DNA of 64,000 bases from JANWXD01 sp037446115 (GCA_037446115.1 JBBIJF010000015.1:1-64000); one strand, 5' to 3'. Counted from the stretch's first letter, positions 33,841-45,372 are shown. Notes: generated by a model not told the origin, from the letters alone. Translations and numbers: made by a program.

Positions 33841-36504
33841 TCACTGGTTGAGCTTGGCCATGATATGGTTCAGAACCTCGTCTTGCTTACAGGCGGCGTC
33901 CGTCCCTTCCCAGATTGCCTGCGCCATCTGCATCTTTCGGTCCGATGCCTCGATCGTGAACGCCTTTGTGCGGAGCAGCCGTCTTGCCTTAGCGATCTCG
34001 TCAGATGGACCGCATGCAGCGGCTGCGGTGATGACCCGCCGGAGGACCTCATCCCAGCGGCGGGCGCGCTCGCGGACGGAGAGGCCTCGCGGTGTCGGAT
34101 CCAGGCGGAGCGTCTCCTCGGTGCGAGCCACGGCGCGCCGCGCCTGCTCGTTCTGTGGGTCCGCCTTAGCCGCGAGGCGATAGGCGTCCAGCGCCGACCG
34201 CTCTTTGCCGGCTGCGAATCGGGCATCGCCCAGTCGTAGCCAGACACGGGCGTCGGTGGGAAACCGTCTCGCCAGAATCAAATAGGCCGCCTCTGCCTGC
34301 TCGGCAGACCCGACGGAGTTTACGGCCTCGGCGGCCTTTTTGGCCACAAGCGGATCGTCGGCGTGCTCCTCGATCATCGCCGTTAGGACGGAAACAGCCT
34401 CGCCGCCGCGGCCTAGATCGGCAAGGAGGGCGGCGTAATCAAATTCCGTCCGCGTGCGCAACGCTTGCTGCTCGGCGTTCCAGTCCTTAGACAGTGCCCG
34501 GCGGAGCAACTCCAGTGCCTTCTGTTTCTGTCCTCCGGCCAGCGCGATCTTGGCCAGACCCATCCAGACAGGCCCGCTCGAGGGATCGCTGCGAGCGGCC
34601 TCGGAAAGGTAAGAGGCAGCTTCACTGAAACGACCCGATTGGACCAGAGCCAAACCCAGCGCCGTGCGGAGTTTCGTGTCCCGGGGGTTGTGCGCAAGGC
34701 CGTAGCGGAAAGCCAGCACGGCCTCATCGACGCGCCCCTGGGCGAGCAACGTTGTGCCCTGCTGGTAGGCCCGTTTTCCAAGATCGGCGCGGCGCAAGCG
34801 CTGCCAGAACGTCAACCCCGAAGTGAGCAGGAGGGCTGCCGCGGCGATCGTCGCCAGCGCCAGCAGCCAGCGCTGCGAAGGTGCGGCGGCGATTTTCTCC
34901 GGCACGTCCGCCCGGAGCGGCGTAAGGTACGCCTTGAGGACATCTTGAGCGTTCAACAGTCCGATCTGTCTGCCGCCCGCCCGACTGATGACCGGGATTT
35001 CCTCGACGCCCGCCGTACCCATGCGCTGCAGGGCGAGGTCCAGGGGATCATCCGGATACACACAGGGCACTTCCGGATCAGTGGGGACATCGCCGTAAGT
35101 GGGGACAGAGCCGGAGGACGGTTCGAGCGGCCGCATGGCCCGCTCCACGGTCAGCGGCTCAGGCCGATGGGCTGCCGAGGGAAGCACGACGCCCTCTTGG
35201 CGGCAGAGCGCCTCGTAGATCGGCAGCTTCTGCAGTTTCTGGGCGAGAAAATAACTGCACAAGTTGGCGATCATCAGCGGCACGATGATGGTGTAGTCCC
35301 GGGTCACCTCAAAGATCATGACGACGCTGGTCATCGGCGTCCGGATGATGCCGGCGAAGGCCGCACCCATGCCCACAAGAGCATACGCGCCCGCGTCGCC
35401 GGTGTAATCGGGAATCAGCGCGTGGATGACACTTCCGACGGCGCCGCCGAGCATGGCGCCGATGAACAGGCTGGGGCCGAAAATGCCGCCCGCGTTCCCG
35501 GAAGCGTAGCAGCTGGTGGTGGCGATAAGCTTCACGCACAGCAGCAACAACATTGCCCGGAGCGCCAGCCGACCGTTGAGGGCGTCACCGACCAGCGTGT
35601 AGCCGACGCCCAGCACTCCGGGCACGGCAAGAGCCAGGAGTCCAACGGTCAGTCCCCCCACGGCCGGAGCCAAGGGCCGCCATCGTTGCGGCGCCTTCAA
35701 GTACCGCTCCCTTTGCCAGAGCAACAGCTTCACGAACGCAGTGGAAACCAGGCCGCCGAGCAGGCCGAGAAGGGCGTAGAAGGGGAATTCGATTGGGTGC
35801 ACCAACTGATAGGCCGGGACATGAAAAAGGGGCTCGTCGCCCAAAATCAACCGCAGAACAATCCAGGAGGTGGCTGCACCGATCACGACCGAGCCGACGA
35901 CGCGGGCATGCAGATCCGCCAGGATCTCCTCCAGGCTGAACAGCACGGCTGCCAGGGGCGTGTTAAACGCCGCTGCCAGCGCGGCCGCAGTTCCGACCGG
36001 AATGAGCGACCGGACATAGTCTTCGCCCAGGCCCAGGCGGCGGCCGGCCACGGAGGCCACTCCCGCGCCGATCTGCACCGAGGGACCTTCGCGGCCCAGA
36101 GCGATGCCACTGCCCAAGGATATGGCCGAGCAAAGGAACTTGCCTACGACCGTCCGCAGACTGATGAAGCCTCTTCCCAGAGCCATCGCCACGCGCGTCT
36201 GAGGGATTCCGCTCCCTCGGGCGTCGGGAAAGAACCTGGACAACAGCCAACCGGTCACCAGTGAACCCAGTACCGGGCTGAGCATACGCTCGGTGGCCCC
36301 TGCGGTAATCAGCTTCGAGCCAAGTCGTTCGGTCACGACGACGAAGCTCACGACGATCAGGCCCACGGTTGCACTGATCACAAGGGACAGGAGCAGAAGG
36401 ATTTTGTCCTCGTGCCCTCGAAACTCGATTCGGCCCAGCCACTGCTGCCAGAAGCGGGCCGGTGAGGCGAGGGCTCGCGCGATAAAGCGGATGTGCCGGT
36501 TCAT
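33841..36504 (-). CDS. CLC chloride transporter fused to CBS and TPR domains
   Basis: The 887-aa inner-membrane protein starts with a complete CLC domain (1-440). Anion-site motifs are GSGIPQ (97-102), GREGP (137-141, gating glutamate E139) and GIFGPSLF, and the internal glutamate in LFSLEEI suggests an H+/Cl- exchanger. CBS motifs follow (about 475-570: VPCVYPDDPLDLALQRMGTAGVEEIPVI). An additional transmembrane helix (about 588-608) leads to a tetratricopeptide region of about 250 residues (GLALVQSGRFSEAASYLSEAAR and similar). CLC-CBS is standard; the extra helix plus TPR is not. If the helix crosses the membrane, the TPR part lies in the periplasm. It stands alone between the MerR operon and tRNA-Ser. 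Confidence 0.88.
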   Translation of the reverse strand: MNRHIRFIARALASPARFWQQWLGRIEFRGHEDKILLLLSLVISATVGLIVVSFVVVTERLGSKLITAGATERMLSPVLGSLVTGWLLSRFFPDARGSGIPQTRVAMALGRGFISLRTVVGKFLCSAISLGSGIALGREGPSVQIGAGVASVAGRRLGLGEDYVRSLIPVGTAAALAAAFNTPLAAVLFSLEEILADLHARVVGSVVIGAATSWIVLRLILGDEPLFHVPAYQLVHPIEFPFYALLGLLGGLVSTAFVKLLLWQRERYLKAPQRWRPLAPAVGGLTVGLLALAVPGVLGVGYTLVGDALNGRLALRAMLLLLCVKLIATTSCYASGNAGGIFGPSLFIGAMLGGAVGSVIHALIPDYTGDAGAYALVGMGAAFAGIIRTPMTSVVMIFEVTRDYTIIVPLMIANLCSYFLAQKLQKLPIYEALCRQEGVVLPSAAHRPEPLTVERAMRPLEPSSGSVPTYGDVPTDPEVPCVYPDDPLDLALQRMGTAGVEEIPVISRAGGRQIGLLNAQDVLKAYLTPLRADVPEKIAAAPSQRWLLALATIAAAALLLTSGLTFWQRLRRADLGKRAYQQGTTLLAQGRVDEAVLAFRYGLAHNPRDTKLRTALGLALVQSGRFSEAASYLSEAARSDPSSGPVWMGLAKIALAGGQKQKALELLRRALSKDWNAEQQALRTRTEFDYAALLADLGRGGEAVSVLTAMIEEHADDPLVAKKAAEAVNSVGSAEQAEAAYLILARRFPTDARVWLRLGDARFAAGKERSALDAYRLAAKADPQNEQARRAVARTEETLRLDPTPRGLSVRERARRWDEVLRRVITAAAACGPSDEIAKARRLLRTKAFTIEASDRKMQMAQAIWEGTDAACKQDEVLNHIMAKLNQ

Positions 36505-36548
36505 CGCCTGAGCGGTCTCGCAGCGTGCAAGACAGGACTCTCGGTACC

Positions 36549-36642
<94 letters not shown>

Positions 36643-36705
36643 GCGGCGGTGGGCATGTCGCACCACGATGCTACCATAGCCGCCCGGCGTCCCACAAACG
36701 CAGGC

Positions 36706-38010
36706 CTAAAGGCCGGGTTCCATCGGCAGGGCCAAGGGCGGCTCCAGCAGGAAATCCAGTTGCGACATCTCCCGAACCGCTTCGCGCATCGACGCTTCCG
36801 AGGTCGGCTCGGCAGTGATGACAAACGGCAGGTCGGCCTTGTTCTCACACGGCAACTGTAACACCGCCTCGAGGCTGATTCGCTTTTCGGCCAGGATCCC
36901 CGCCAGGGCAGCGATGATGCCGGGGCGGTCCACGACGCGGAACCGCAGATACCAGGCCCGCCGCTGGCGCGTGACGGGGATGGGCTGATACTCGCCCAGG
37001 CGCTCGTGGGCGAATGGGGAGACCCGCTCCGGGCTGCCGCTGCGGATCTCTCGCGCCACCCGCATCAGGTCGCTCACCACCGCCACCCCGGTTGGCAGCG
37101 ATCCGGCGCCGCGCCCGTAGTAAAACGTATCGGCGCCGTAACGCCCTTTCACCCAGATGGCGTTATATGCCCCGCGCACGCTGGCCAGGATCGCCGACTG
37201 CGGAATCAGCGCCGGGCGCACCGACAGAATCAATCCTTCCGGCGTCTGTTGCGCACTGGCCACCAGCCGGATGGTGTGTCCCAGCCGGTGGGCGTACTGA
37301 AAGTCAATCGGCGCGATGCGGCGGATGCCCTCCGTAAAAATGTCCGAAGGCGTGATCTTCTCGCCGAAGGCCAGGGCGGCCAGGATCGCCAGCTTCGAGC
37401 GCGCGTCCCACCCGTCCACGTCGGCGCTCGGATCCGCCTCCGCGTATCCCAGCCGCTGCGCTTCGGCGAGCACGGCATCGAACGATCCGCCGCGCTCCTC
37501 CATCTCCGTAAGGATGTAGTTCGTAGTCCCGTTCAGGATGCCGTACAACGCGAGGATGCGGTCGCCCGAGATGCCTTCCCGCAGGACGGCGTGGATGGGA
37601 ATCCCGCCTGCCACGCTGGCTTCCATGGCCAGGTTGATGCCGGCCTGAATGGCCCGCGCCCAGATTTCAGCGCCGCACAGCGCCATGAGTTCTTTGTTGG
37701 CCGTCACCACCGACTTGCGGTGCGCGATGGCGCCGTCAATGATCTCCGCCGCCACCGTGGTGCCCCCGACGAGTTCGGCCACGATGTCCACCGACGGATG
37801 GGACACCACCTCCCGCCAGTCCGAAGTTCGGTACACCTCAGGGAGACCTTCCGGCAGCCGTTTGGCGTCCACATTGCGGCTGCACACCACGGTGACCCGC
37901 AGTGGGAATCCTAGTTTCAGTGCGATCTGCTCGGCGTTGTCCGCCAGAATCGTGAGGGCTCCCATGCCCACGTTGCCGAGTCCCACGATTCCAACTCTGA
38001 CTTCCCGCAT
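36706..38010 (-). CDS. hom: homoserine dehydrogenase
   Basis: The 434-aa enzyme reduces aspartate semialdehyde to homoserine for Thr and Met synthesis. It shows VGIVGLGNVGMGAL (NAD(P) site), VVTANKELMALCG, the signature block AVLREGISGDRILALYGILN in two parts around GTTNYIL, and GYAEADPSADVDGWDARSKL. A C-terminal ACT domain (about 350-430, RPGIIAALAGILAEKRISLE) implies feedback by threonine. TATCAT lies 8 nt before the ATG, suggesting a leaderless mRNA. Confidence 0.95.
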   Translation of the reverse strand: MREVRVGIVGLGNVGMGALTILADNAEQIALKLGFPLRVTVVCSRNVDAKRLPEGLPEVYRTSDWREVVSHPSVDIVAELVGGTTVAAEIIDGAIAHRKSVVTANKELMALCGAEIWARAIQAGINLAMEASVAGGIPIHAVLREGISGDRILALYGILNGTTNYILTEMEERGGSFDAVLAEAQRLGYAEADPSADVDGWDARSKLAILAALAFGEKITPSDIFTEGIRRIAPIDFQYAHRLGHTIRLVASAQQTPEGLILSVRPALIPQSAILASVRGAYNAIWVKGRYGADTFYYGRGAGSLPTGVAVVSDLMRVAREIRSGSPERVSPFAHERLGEYQPIPVTRQRRAWYLRFRVVDRPGIIAALAGILAEKRISLEAVLQLPCENKADLPFVITAEPTSEASMREAVREMSQLDFLLEPPLALPMEPGL

Positions 38011-38017
38011 CCTTGGC

Positions 38018-38024
38018 TATGATA
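38018..38024. promoter_or_regulatory. overlapping divergent -10 boxes between hom and the 103-aa gene
   Basis: The 24-bp gap contains TATGATA. Read on the plus strand it gives TATGAT, on the minus strand TATCAT, so the two -10 elements overlap in a near-palindrome. The leftward box ends 8 nt before the hom ATG; the rightward box ends 11 nt before the ATG at 38035. Confidence 0.45.
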
Positions 38025-38034
38025 CCAGTAGGTC

Positions 38035-38346
38035 ATGAAACGCCTGATCGGAATCGCGCAACTTGCGGCGGTTGCGGCGTTTGCGGCATTGCTGTGGGCG
38101 CAGGTGAGGCCCGGCGAACCCGACGAGCCTCGCCTGCCAAGCGGGACGTTGCAGCGCGAAGCGATCCTGAAAGCGGAGTATGAAAAGACGCTGGAGGACG
38201 CCGCCCGCCTCGTCGAGCTGGCGGAGGAGCTGAAGGCCGAGCTCGAAAAGAACACGCGCCACGTGCTGTCGGTTTCTTCTCTGCGCAAGACCGAGGAGAT
38301 CGAAAAGCTGGCCCGGAGGATTCGCTCGCGGTTGCGTAAGTTTTGA
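38035..38346 (+). CDS. small exported coiled-coil protein, unknown function
   Basis: The 103-aa protein has a signal peptide (about 1-22, ending LLWAQ) and then a charged helical body with heptad-like stretches (ILKAEYEKTLEDAARLVELA, ELKAELEKN). It resembles short periplasmic helical proteins that are frequent in Acidobacteria; no named family is recognised. It shares a 24-bp divergent promoter with hom and precedes a secreted esterase-like gene by 16 nt. Confidence 0.7.
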   Translation: MKRLIGIAQLAAVAAFAALLWAQVRPGEPDEPRLPSGTLQREAILKAEYEKTLEDAARLVELAEELKAELEKNTRHVLSVSSLRKTEEIEKLARRIRSRLRKF

Positions 38347-38362
38347 CACGTCCGGCACGGCC

Positions 38363-39619
38363 ATGCGCCGCCTCGTGATTCTTCTGTGCGCCGCCGTTTC
38401 GCTGTATGCCCAGGAGCCGGTGCAATCGGCCGTCTCCTTCCCCGGCGGACGCCTCGTATATTTCCACGCCGCGCCGCAGCCTACTGCGCAACCGCAGCCC
38501 GTGCTGGTCGTGCTTCCGGGCGTGCCGGACCTGGCGGCCGTGCCGGCTTATTGGAGGCAGTGGCAGAACCGCGTGGCGGGCCGGTCCTGGCTGGTAGTGG
38601 TTCCGTGGGGCGAATTCCAGACGCCGGGCCTGTGGGGAGATTTGTTCACCAAGCTTCTGGAGGCGCTCGTCGAGGATGTGCAACGCCGCCTGCCGGCCGA
38701 CACCACACGGACGTACCTGGCGGCAGAGGGCAACCTGGTCTCGCACGTGTTTTACGTCGCTTCGCGAGCGCCTCACCTGGTGGCGGCGGGGCTCGCGATC
38801 GGTGGCGATCCGAAGCGCGCGATCGAAACCAACCGGCTGTTCGGGGTTAACACCGCACTGTGTCCCGTGTTGTGGCTCGTCAAGGAACCGGGGTCGCCCT
38901 TGGCCGAGCGCGAGCGCAAGCGGCTGCGCGCAGCGGGCTACAACTTCGACGCCCGCCCGCTCGATTCTTTTCCCCTGGAGACCGGTTTCGAATGGCTGGA
39001 AAAGCACCGCCGCGAGCCGTTTCCCGAGGAGGTGGATTGCGAGACCGGCAACCTGGAGTTCGCGCGCTGCTACTGGCTGGAGATCACCAGGTTCGACCCT
39101 TCGCAGCGCAACGATGTGCTGCCCTCGACGCGGGTGCGGCCGGGCGCCGGCGGTTACCTGGACCTGGGCGGCTTCGGCTATGATCCCTCCGCGCCGGGGC
39201 CGGGCATACGCGTCGTGTGGCTGCCGCCCGGATATAAAGGACCCCTTAAGCCCGAGGATCGCATCGTCTCCGTGGGCGGCCGGGCCGTCAAAGACGCCCA
39301 GGATTACCTCACGATGATGGATGAGGCCGAAGAGAAGCCCGTGGCGGTGATTGTGGAGCGCGGCAGAGAGCGGCTGCGCCTGGAAACGCGGATCCTGCTG
39401 CCGCGGCGTGAGGAAACCGGCACCGCGCGCGTGCAAGGTCGTTTTCTGCCCGATACGCGCGAGCTCCTCATCGTGACTCGCGGCGTCGGCGAACTGAAGG
39501 TGCGGGTCCCGCCGCAGTGGGCTCCCGCCCGCGTCAACTGGAACGGCAATGATTTGGGCAGCGCGGAGCAGCCGGGTTGCTGGACCGTAGCCGCTGCCGC
39601 CGTCCGGCCCTGCCAGTGA
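38363..39619 (+). CDS. secreted esterase-like protein with C-terminal PDZ-like domain
   Basis: The 418-aa protein has a signal peptide (about 1-16). Residues 30-230 follow an alpha/beta-hydrolase layout (PVLVVLPGVPDLAAVPAYW, LAAEGNLVSHVFYVASRAPHL, GLAIGGDP), but the usual GxSxG elbow is replaced (AAEGNLVSH), so catalytic activity is doubtful. Residues 270-350 look like a PDZ module: GIRVVWLPPGYKGPLKPEDR, IVSVGGRAV, YLTMMDEA, VIVERGRERLRLE. It may bind a polypeptide or act as a scaffold. Upstream is a small exported protein 16 nt away. Confidence 0.65.
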   Translation: MRRLVILLCAAVSLYAQEPVQSAVSFPGGRLVYFHAAPQPTAQPQPVLVVLPGVPDLAAVPAYWRQWQNRVAGRSWLVVVPWGEFQTPGLWGDLFTKLLEALVEDVQRRLPADTTRTYLAAEGNLVSHVFYVASRAPHLVAAGLAIGGDPKRAIETNRLFGVNTALCPVLWLVKEPGSPLAERERKRLRAAGYNFDARPLDSFPLETGFEWLEKHRREPFPEEVDCETGNLEFARCYWLEITRFDPSQRNDVLPSTRVRPGAGGYLDLGGFGYDPSAPGPGIRVVWLPPGYKGPLKPEDRIVSVGGRAVKDAQDYLTMMDEAEEKPVAVIVERGRERLRLETRILLPRREETGTARVQGRFLPDTRELLIVTRGVGELKVRVPPQWAPARVNWNGNDLGSAEQPGCWTVAAAAVRPCQ

Positions 39620-39628
39620 GGACAGCGC

Positions 39629-40375
39629 TCACAGCTTCTTCAACAAGATGTTGCGGAATTCAATCCGCATGGGCTTGCCGGCATGCAGTTGCAGGCCCAG
39701 CAAGCCGTCCATGGCCCGCCCTTCGGGGTCATCGTCCACGAGCAGGCTCATGACGTGTCCGTTGATGACGTGAATCAGCACCGTTCCCCGGGCGATTACG
39801 TGGAGCTGGTTCCAGTCACCCGGCTTCAGGAAGCTTTTGAGGGTTTCGGGGTCGCCCGGAGATCCGATCAGTTTGCGAACCTTGCCTCCGGCAATGCGCG
39901 CAAACTGACCCCTCTCGGCCAGAAAGCCGCGCCCGCGCTCTTCGTAGACCATACCGGTGAACATGTTCTGCCCGTCCATGTCCGCCTGGTAGCCTTTCAT
40001 GGCCCACGAGCCCAGCTCCGGGGCCCTGGCGCTGCGGTACTGGACTCCGCTGTTGGCCGTCTCGCTCAGTTTGAACTCGAGCTTCAGTTCGAAATCCGCC
40101 ACCGGGCCGCCCTTCCAAATCAGGAAGGTATTTCGCTCGACGACCTTCTCCGGTGTACTCTCCGCCACAATGGCTCCGTCTTCCACGCGCCAGAAGCGAG
40201 GATCGCCTTCCCAGTTGTCGAGGCTTTTTCCGTCGAAGATGGCGACAAATCCCGCATGATCGTCCGGGGCGGGTGGAACGCGGCCCCGCGGCTGTGCCCA
40301 TGCCGGAGCGGTGGCAAACAGGCAGCTCAGCAGCCCCCAGGCAGCAACAACGAAAGAGGTTTGCGTCCGGTACAT
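39629..40375 (-). CDS. secreted DUF1080 (3-keto-disaccharide hydrolase) protein
   Basis: The 248-aa exported protein has a signal peptide ending near TAPAWAQ and a DUF1080 jelly-roll: FVAIFDGKSLDNWEGDP, FLIWKGGPVADFELKLEFKL, SGVQYRS, GYQADMDGQNMFTGMVYEERGRG in parts, and WNQLHVIARGTVLIHVINGH. The family is now linked to 3-keto-glucoside hydrolysis, working with Gfo/Idh/MocA dehydrogenases such as those elsewhere in this window. It follows the metallopeptidase-like gene by 9 nt. Confidence 0.88.
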   Translation of the reverse strand: MYRTQTSFVVAAWGLLSCLFATAPAWAQPRGRVPPAPDDHAGFVAIFDGKSLDNWEGDPRFWRVEDGAIVAESTPEKVVERNTFLIWKGGPVADFELKLEFKLSETANSGVQYRSARAPELGSWAMKGYQADMDGQNMFTGMVYEERGRGFLAERGQFARIAGGKVRKLIGSPGDPETLKSFLKPGDWNQLHVIARGTVLIHVINGHVMSLLVDDDPEGRAMDGLLGLQLHAGKPMRIEFRNILLKKL

Positions 40376-40384
40376 AAGTGATTG

Positions 40385-41308
40385 CTAGTTTCCTACAACC
40401 GCCGGGGCTCCTGCACGAGCTGCGACCACGGCCTGGAGGCGGCGAACCAGTTCCTGTTCGCGCGTCTCGCCGGCGGCCAGCTCCCGGATGCCCTTCACCA
40501 GCGCCGGGAGGCTGCGCCCCAGGCCATCGAACCACGCATGCACCAGTGGGTAATACTTCGTGTAGGTATAGTCGAAGGCGAGCCCGGCATTGTTGAGCGC
40601 CGCGGGACACGGATTGAAGGTTCGAGGCTTGGGAGTAATCGCCGTGCACTCTCGTTCGAGCCCCAGAAAGAGATCGCGCTTGGCAACCAGAGCCTCCTCC
40701 CGCCGGAGCCGGCCTGCGCGCGTTTCCTGGTACAACTCGCGGAGCCGGGCGTGAAACCGGTTCACAATTTGCGCCTTTTCGAGAAACAGGTCGGCTTCCG
40801 GAGCGAGCGCACGGAACAATTCCGAATCGGATCCCGCCGTGTCGCGAGCGAATTGCGCCGCGGTGGCAAAACCGGCCAGCGTCGCCGCGGCCTCGGCCAG
40901 ATGTACCGGAAGCCGGTGCAACATCTCGTGATAATCTTCGTGGGCGACCACGACGGCCTGCCGTTCCTCGGGCGCTCGCTTGAGCGAGCTCGTCACCGGG
41001 GCGGCACCCTCGGCCACCGCCTCGATGGGGTAGAAGAATACGTCGTAGACGTCTTCGTTCACGGTACATCCTGAGGCGGTTCCCTCCCTGAGGCGCAGTT
41101 GCTCATAGCTGTCCGGCAGTTCGAGCTTGCCCGTGTAGTAGCAGCGATAGTGTGCCTGGCGCGTCTCGGAGGTGGTTCGGAAATTTCCGGTCTCCGGCAG
41201 GCCGAGCGCGCGCTGGTATTCTTTGAGCGAGCCGATGATGTCCTGCGCTACAAGGCTCAGAACCGCCAGGTAGAGCCATGCGGCCATACCCGCCGCTCTC
41301 CGCTGCAA
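40385..41308 (-). CDS. putative exported zinc aminopeptidase-like protein (HExxH)
   Basis: The 307-aa protein has an N-terminal hydrophobic segment. It carries the zinc site HEDYH near residue 125 with a downstream glutamate in AEAAATLAGF, an HExxH...E gluzincin arrangement. The layout after it (a helical FHARLRELYQETRAGRLRRE, KRDLFLGL, then LNNAGLAFDYTYTKYYPLVH, LPALVKGIREL) resembles the predicted aminopeptidase family PF10023, which is usually about 350 aa. Assignment is by layout, so the exact family is uncertain. It lies 6 nt after a small membrane protein gene and 9 nt before DUF1080. Confidence 0.6.
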   Translation of the reverse strand: MQRRAAGMAAWLYLAVLSLVAQDIIGSLKEYQRALGLPETGNFRTTSETRQAHYRCYYTGKLELPDSYEQLRLREGTASGCTVNEDVYDVFFYPIEAVAEGAAPVTSSLKRAPEERQAVVVAHEDYHEMLHRLPVHLAEAAATLAGFATAAQFARDTAGSDSELFRALAPEADLFLEKAQIVNRFHARLRELYQETRAGRLRREEALVAKRDLFLGLERECTAITPKPRTFNPCPAALNNAGLAFDYTYTKYYPLVHAWFDGLGRSLPALVKGIRELAAGETREQELVRRLQAVVAARAGAPAVVGN

Positions 41309-41314
41309 GGACTG

Positions 41315-41671
41315 CTAAGCCTCTTCGGCTTCGGCCGGCTTGTCGCGGTGGCCCGGGTTCCCTGCGGCCGGGACCGGACGAGCCGCGCCGGGGGCGGCTG
41401 CTTTGGGGGTGGTCTGTCGCGCAGTTTGGACGGGAGCCGGCGCCGCCTCGCGGGCTGCGGACTCTGCTTCCTTCATCGCCTGCTTCAGCAAAGAGCCGGC
41501 GTACAGCCCGAACGCAAAAGCCAGCGTCAGACACGTCAGTGACAGGAAAAGACCGTCGAAGCTGAGCGCCTGGCCCGTGGCGGCCAGCCATCCGGCCACC
41601 CCCAGCGACGCTAGCACCACGATGAGGCTCAGCAAGAAGAGCCAGCCGCGACCCGACATGAGGAACGCCAC
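41315..41671 (-). CDS. small two-helix membrane protein, unknown function
   Basis: The 118-aa protein has two transmembrane helices (about 10-32 and 38-62) and a Pro/Ala-rich cytoplasmic-type tail with negatively charged end. GTG at 41671 is the likely start because GGAGGG lies 6 nt upstream; an internal ATG at 41659 has none. No family is recognised. It sits between acnA and the metallopeptidase-like gene in a minus-strand run. Confidence 0.7.
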   Translation of the reverse strand: MAFLMSGRGWLFLLSLIVVLASLGVAGWLAATGQALSFDGLFLSLTCLTLAFAFGLYAGSLLKQAMKEAESAAREAAPAPVQTARQTTPKAAAPGAARPVPAAGNPGHRDKPAEAEEA

Positions 41672-41732
41672 TTAAGTCCCTCCGAGTGAAACGCACATTC
41701 TATCCCATGCCGCCGGCGGCGGCAAAGGAAAT

Positions 41733-44417
<2,685 letters not shown>

Positions 44418-44483
44418 GATTTGCTCCTTACGTTTCCAGTGTATCCCCACGAGCGCTCTGGCGCCCAAGACGTTCTCGGGAGC

Positions 44484-44657
44484 TCAGTGCTTCTGGGAGG
44501 CCGGCGGCTCCCGTCGCACCAGTTCCCAGCGACCGCGGCCGCAAAGGTTGGGACACGGCGGAAACTGCTGCCCCGCCAGAAAGCGCTCCGGCCGCTTGCA
44601 CACGCTGCACCAGTAAATCGCAGTCTCAGGCACTCGATCGCCGGGCTTGTAGGTCAC
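44484..44657 (-). CDS. 57-aa zinc-ribbon protein
   Basis: This short gene starts with GTG at 44657, whose TG is shared with the TGA stop of the phosphatase gene (GTGA overlap), with GGGGAG 7 nt upstream. The product reads VTYKPGDRVPETAIYWCSVC and onward, with two cysteine pairs: C17-x2-C20 and C35-x3-C39 (PCPNLC). It looks like a single zinc ribbon with a basic/aromatic C-terminus (RGRWELVRR). No named family is certain. Translational coupling to gph and the clean zinc-ligand spacing argue that it is real; such small ribbons often bind nucleic acid or a partner enzyme. Confidence 0.75.
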   Translation of the reverse strand: MTYKPGDRVPETAIYWCSVCKRPERFLAGQQFPPCPNLCGRGRWELVRREPPASQKH

Positions 44658-45319
44658 CGCCGCGCTCCCCGCCGCTCGGCTATCACCAGTTCGGCCAGCT
44701 CCTCCGGGCGGTCCACCAGAAAATCAGGCGGATCTTCGACGAACGTCTCCGGTTGAAAGCCGTAAGTGACGCCGCAGGAGCGCACGCCGGCATTGCGAGC
44801 CGTGCGGACGTCCACAGCGCTGTCGCCCACCAGGAGCGTTCGCTCGCGGGATGCTCCGGACTCCTCGAGCAGCTTTTCCACTCCCGCCGGATGCGGCTTT
44901 TTCTGCTCGAAGCTGTTGCCGCCGTAGACGCGGAAGAACAGGTCGCGGACGCCCAGCCCCTCCAGAATTGCGCTGCTGAACCGCACCGGCTTGTTGGTGA
45001 GCACGGCAAGCTCGACACCTTCGTCCCGAAGGCGTTCCAGGCACTCGCGCACTCCGGGATATAACGTAGTGTGATCCAGCATGTGCTCGCGGTAATAATT
45101 GAGAAAGTAGTCGAGCGCGCGTTCGACGTCCGCATCGCTGAATTCGGGGCCGAGGGCCCGGCGGATCAACACGGGCGCCCCGTTGCCCACGTAAGAGTAG
45201 ACCAACTCGTTGTCCAGCGGTCCGAGGCCCAGCCAGGCTCGCGTGGCATTGACGGACTGCGCCAGGTCGAGCTTCGAGTCAATGAGCGTGCCATCCAGGT
45301 CGAAGATTACCAGATCCAT
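44654..45319 (-). CDS. gph: HAD-family phosphoglycolate phosphatase
   Basis: The 221-aa hydrolase has motif I FDLDGTLIDS (nucleophile D in DLDGT), motif II LAVLTNKP, the conserved lysine in FEQKKPHPAG and motif IV VGDSAVDVRTARNAGV. It removes phosphate from 2-phosphoglycolate or a similar small substrate. The start at 45319 opens directly on the catalytic strand; an earlier in-frame start adds a proline-rich tail without homology. It lies 53 nt after cvpA and overlaps the zinc-ribbon gene. Confidence 0.9.
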   Translation of the reverse strand: MDLVIFDLDGTLIDSKLDLAQSVNATRAWLGLGPLDNELVYSYVGNGAPVLIRRALGPEFSDADVERALDYFLNYYREHMLDHTTLYPGVRECLERLRDEGVELAVLTNKPVRFSSAILEGLGVRDLFFRVYGGNSFEQKKPHPAGVEKLLEESGASRERTLLVGDSAVDVRTARNAGVRSCGVTYGFQPETFVEDPPDFLVDRPEELAELVIAERRGARR

Positions 45320-45372
45320 GAAATCCGGCGGCGGCGGACCAACCAGCTTCCATGGTAGCATCCGCCTGCGCG

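Noticed and set aside
33663..33851. Frame beginning SRYVYFIKS that recalls a GIY-YIG endonuclease start
   Set aside because: Similarity ends after nine residues and the catalytic GIY/YIG body is missing; it overlaps the MerR promoter.
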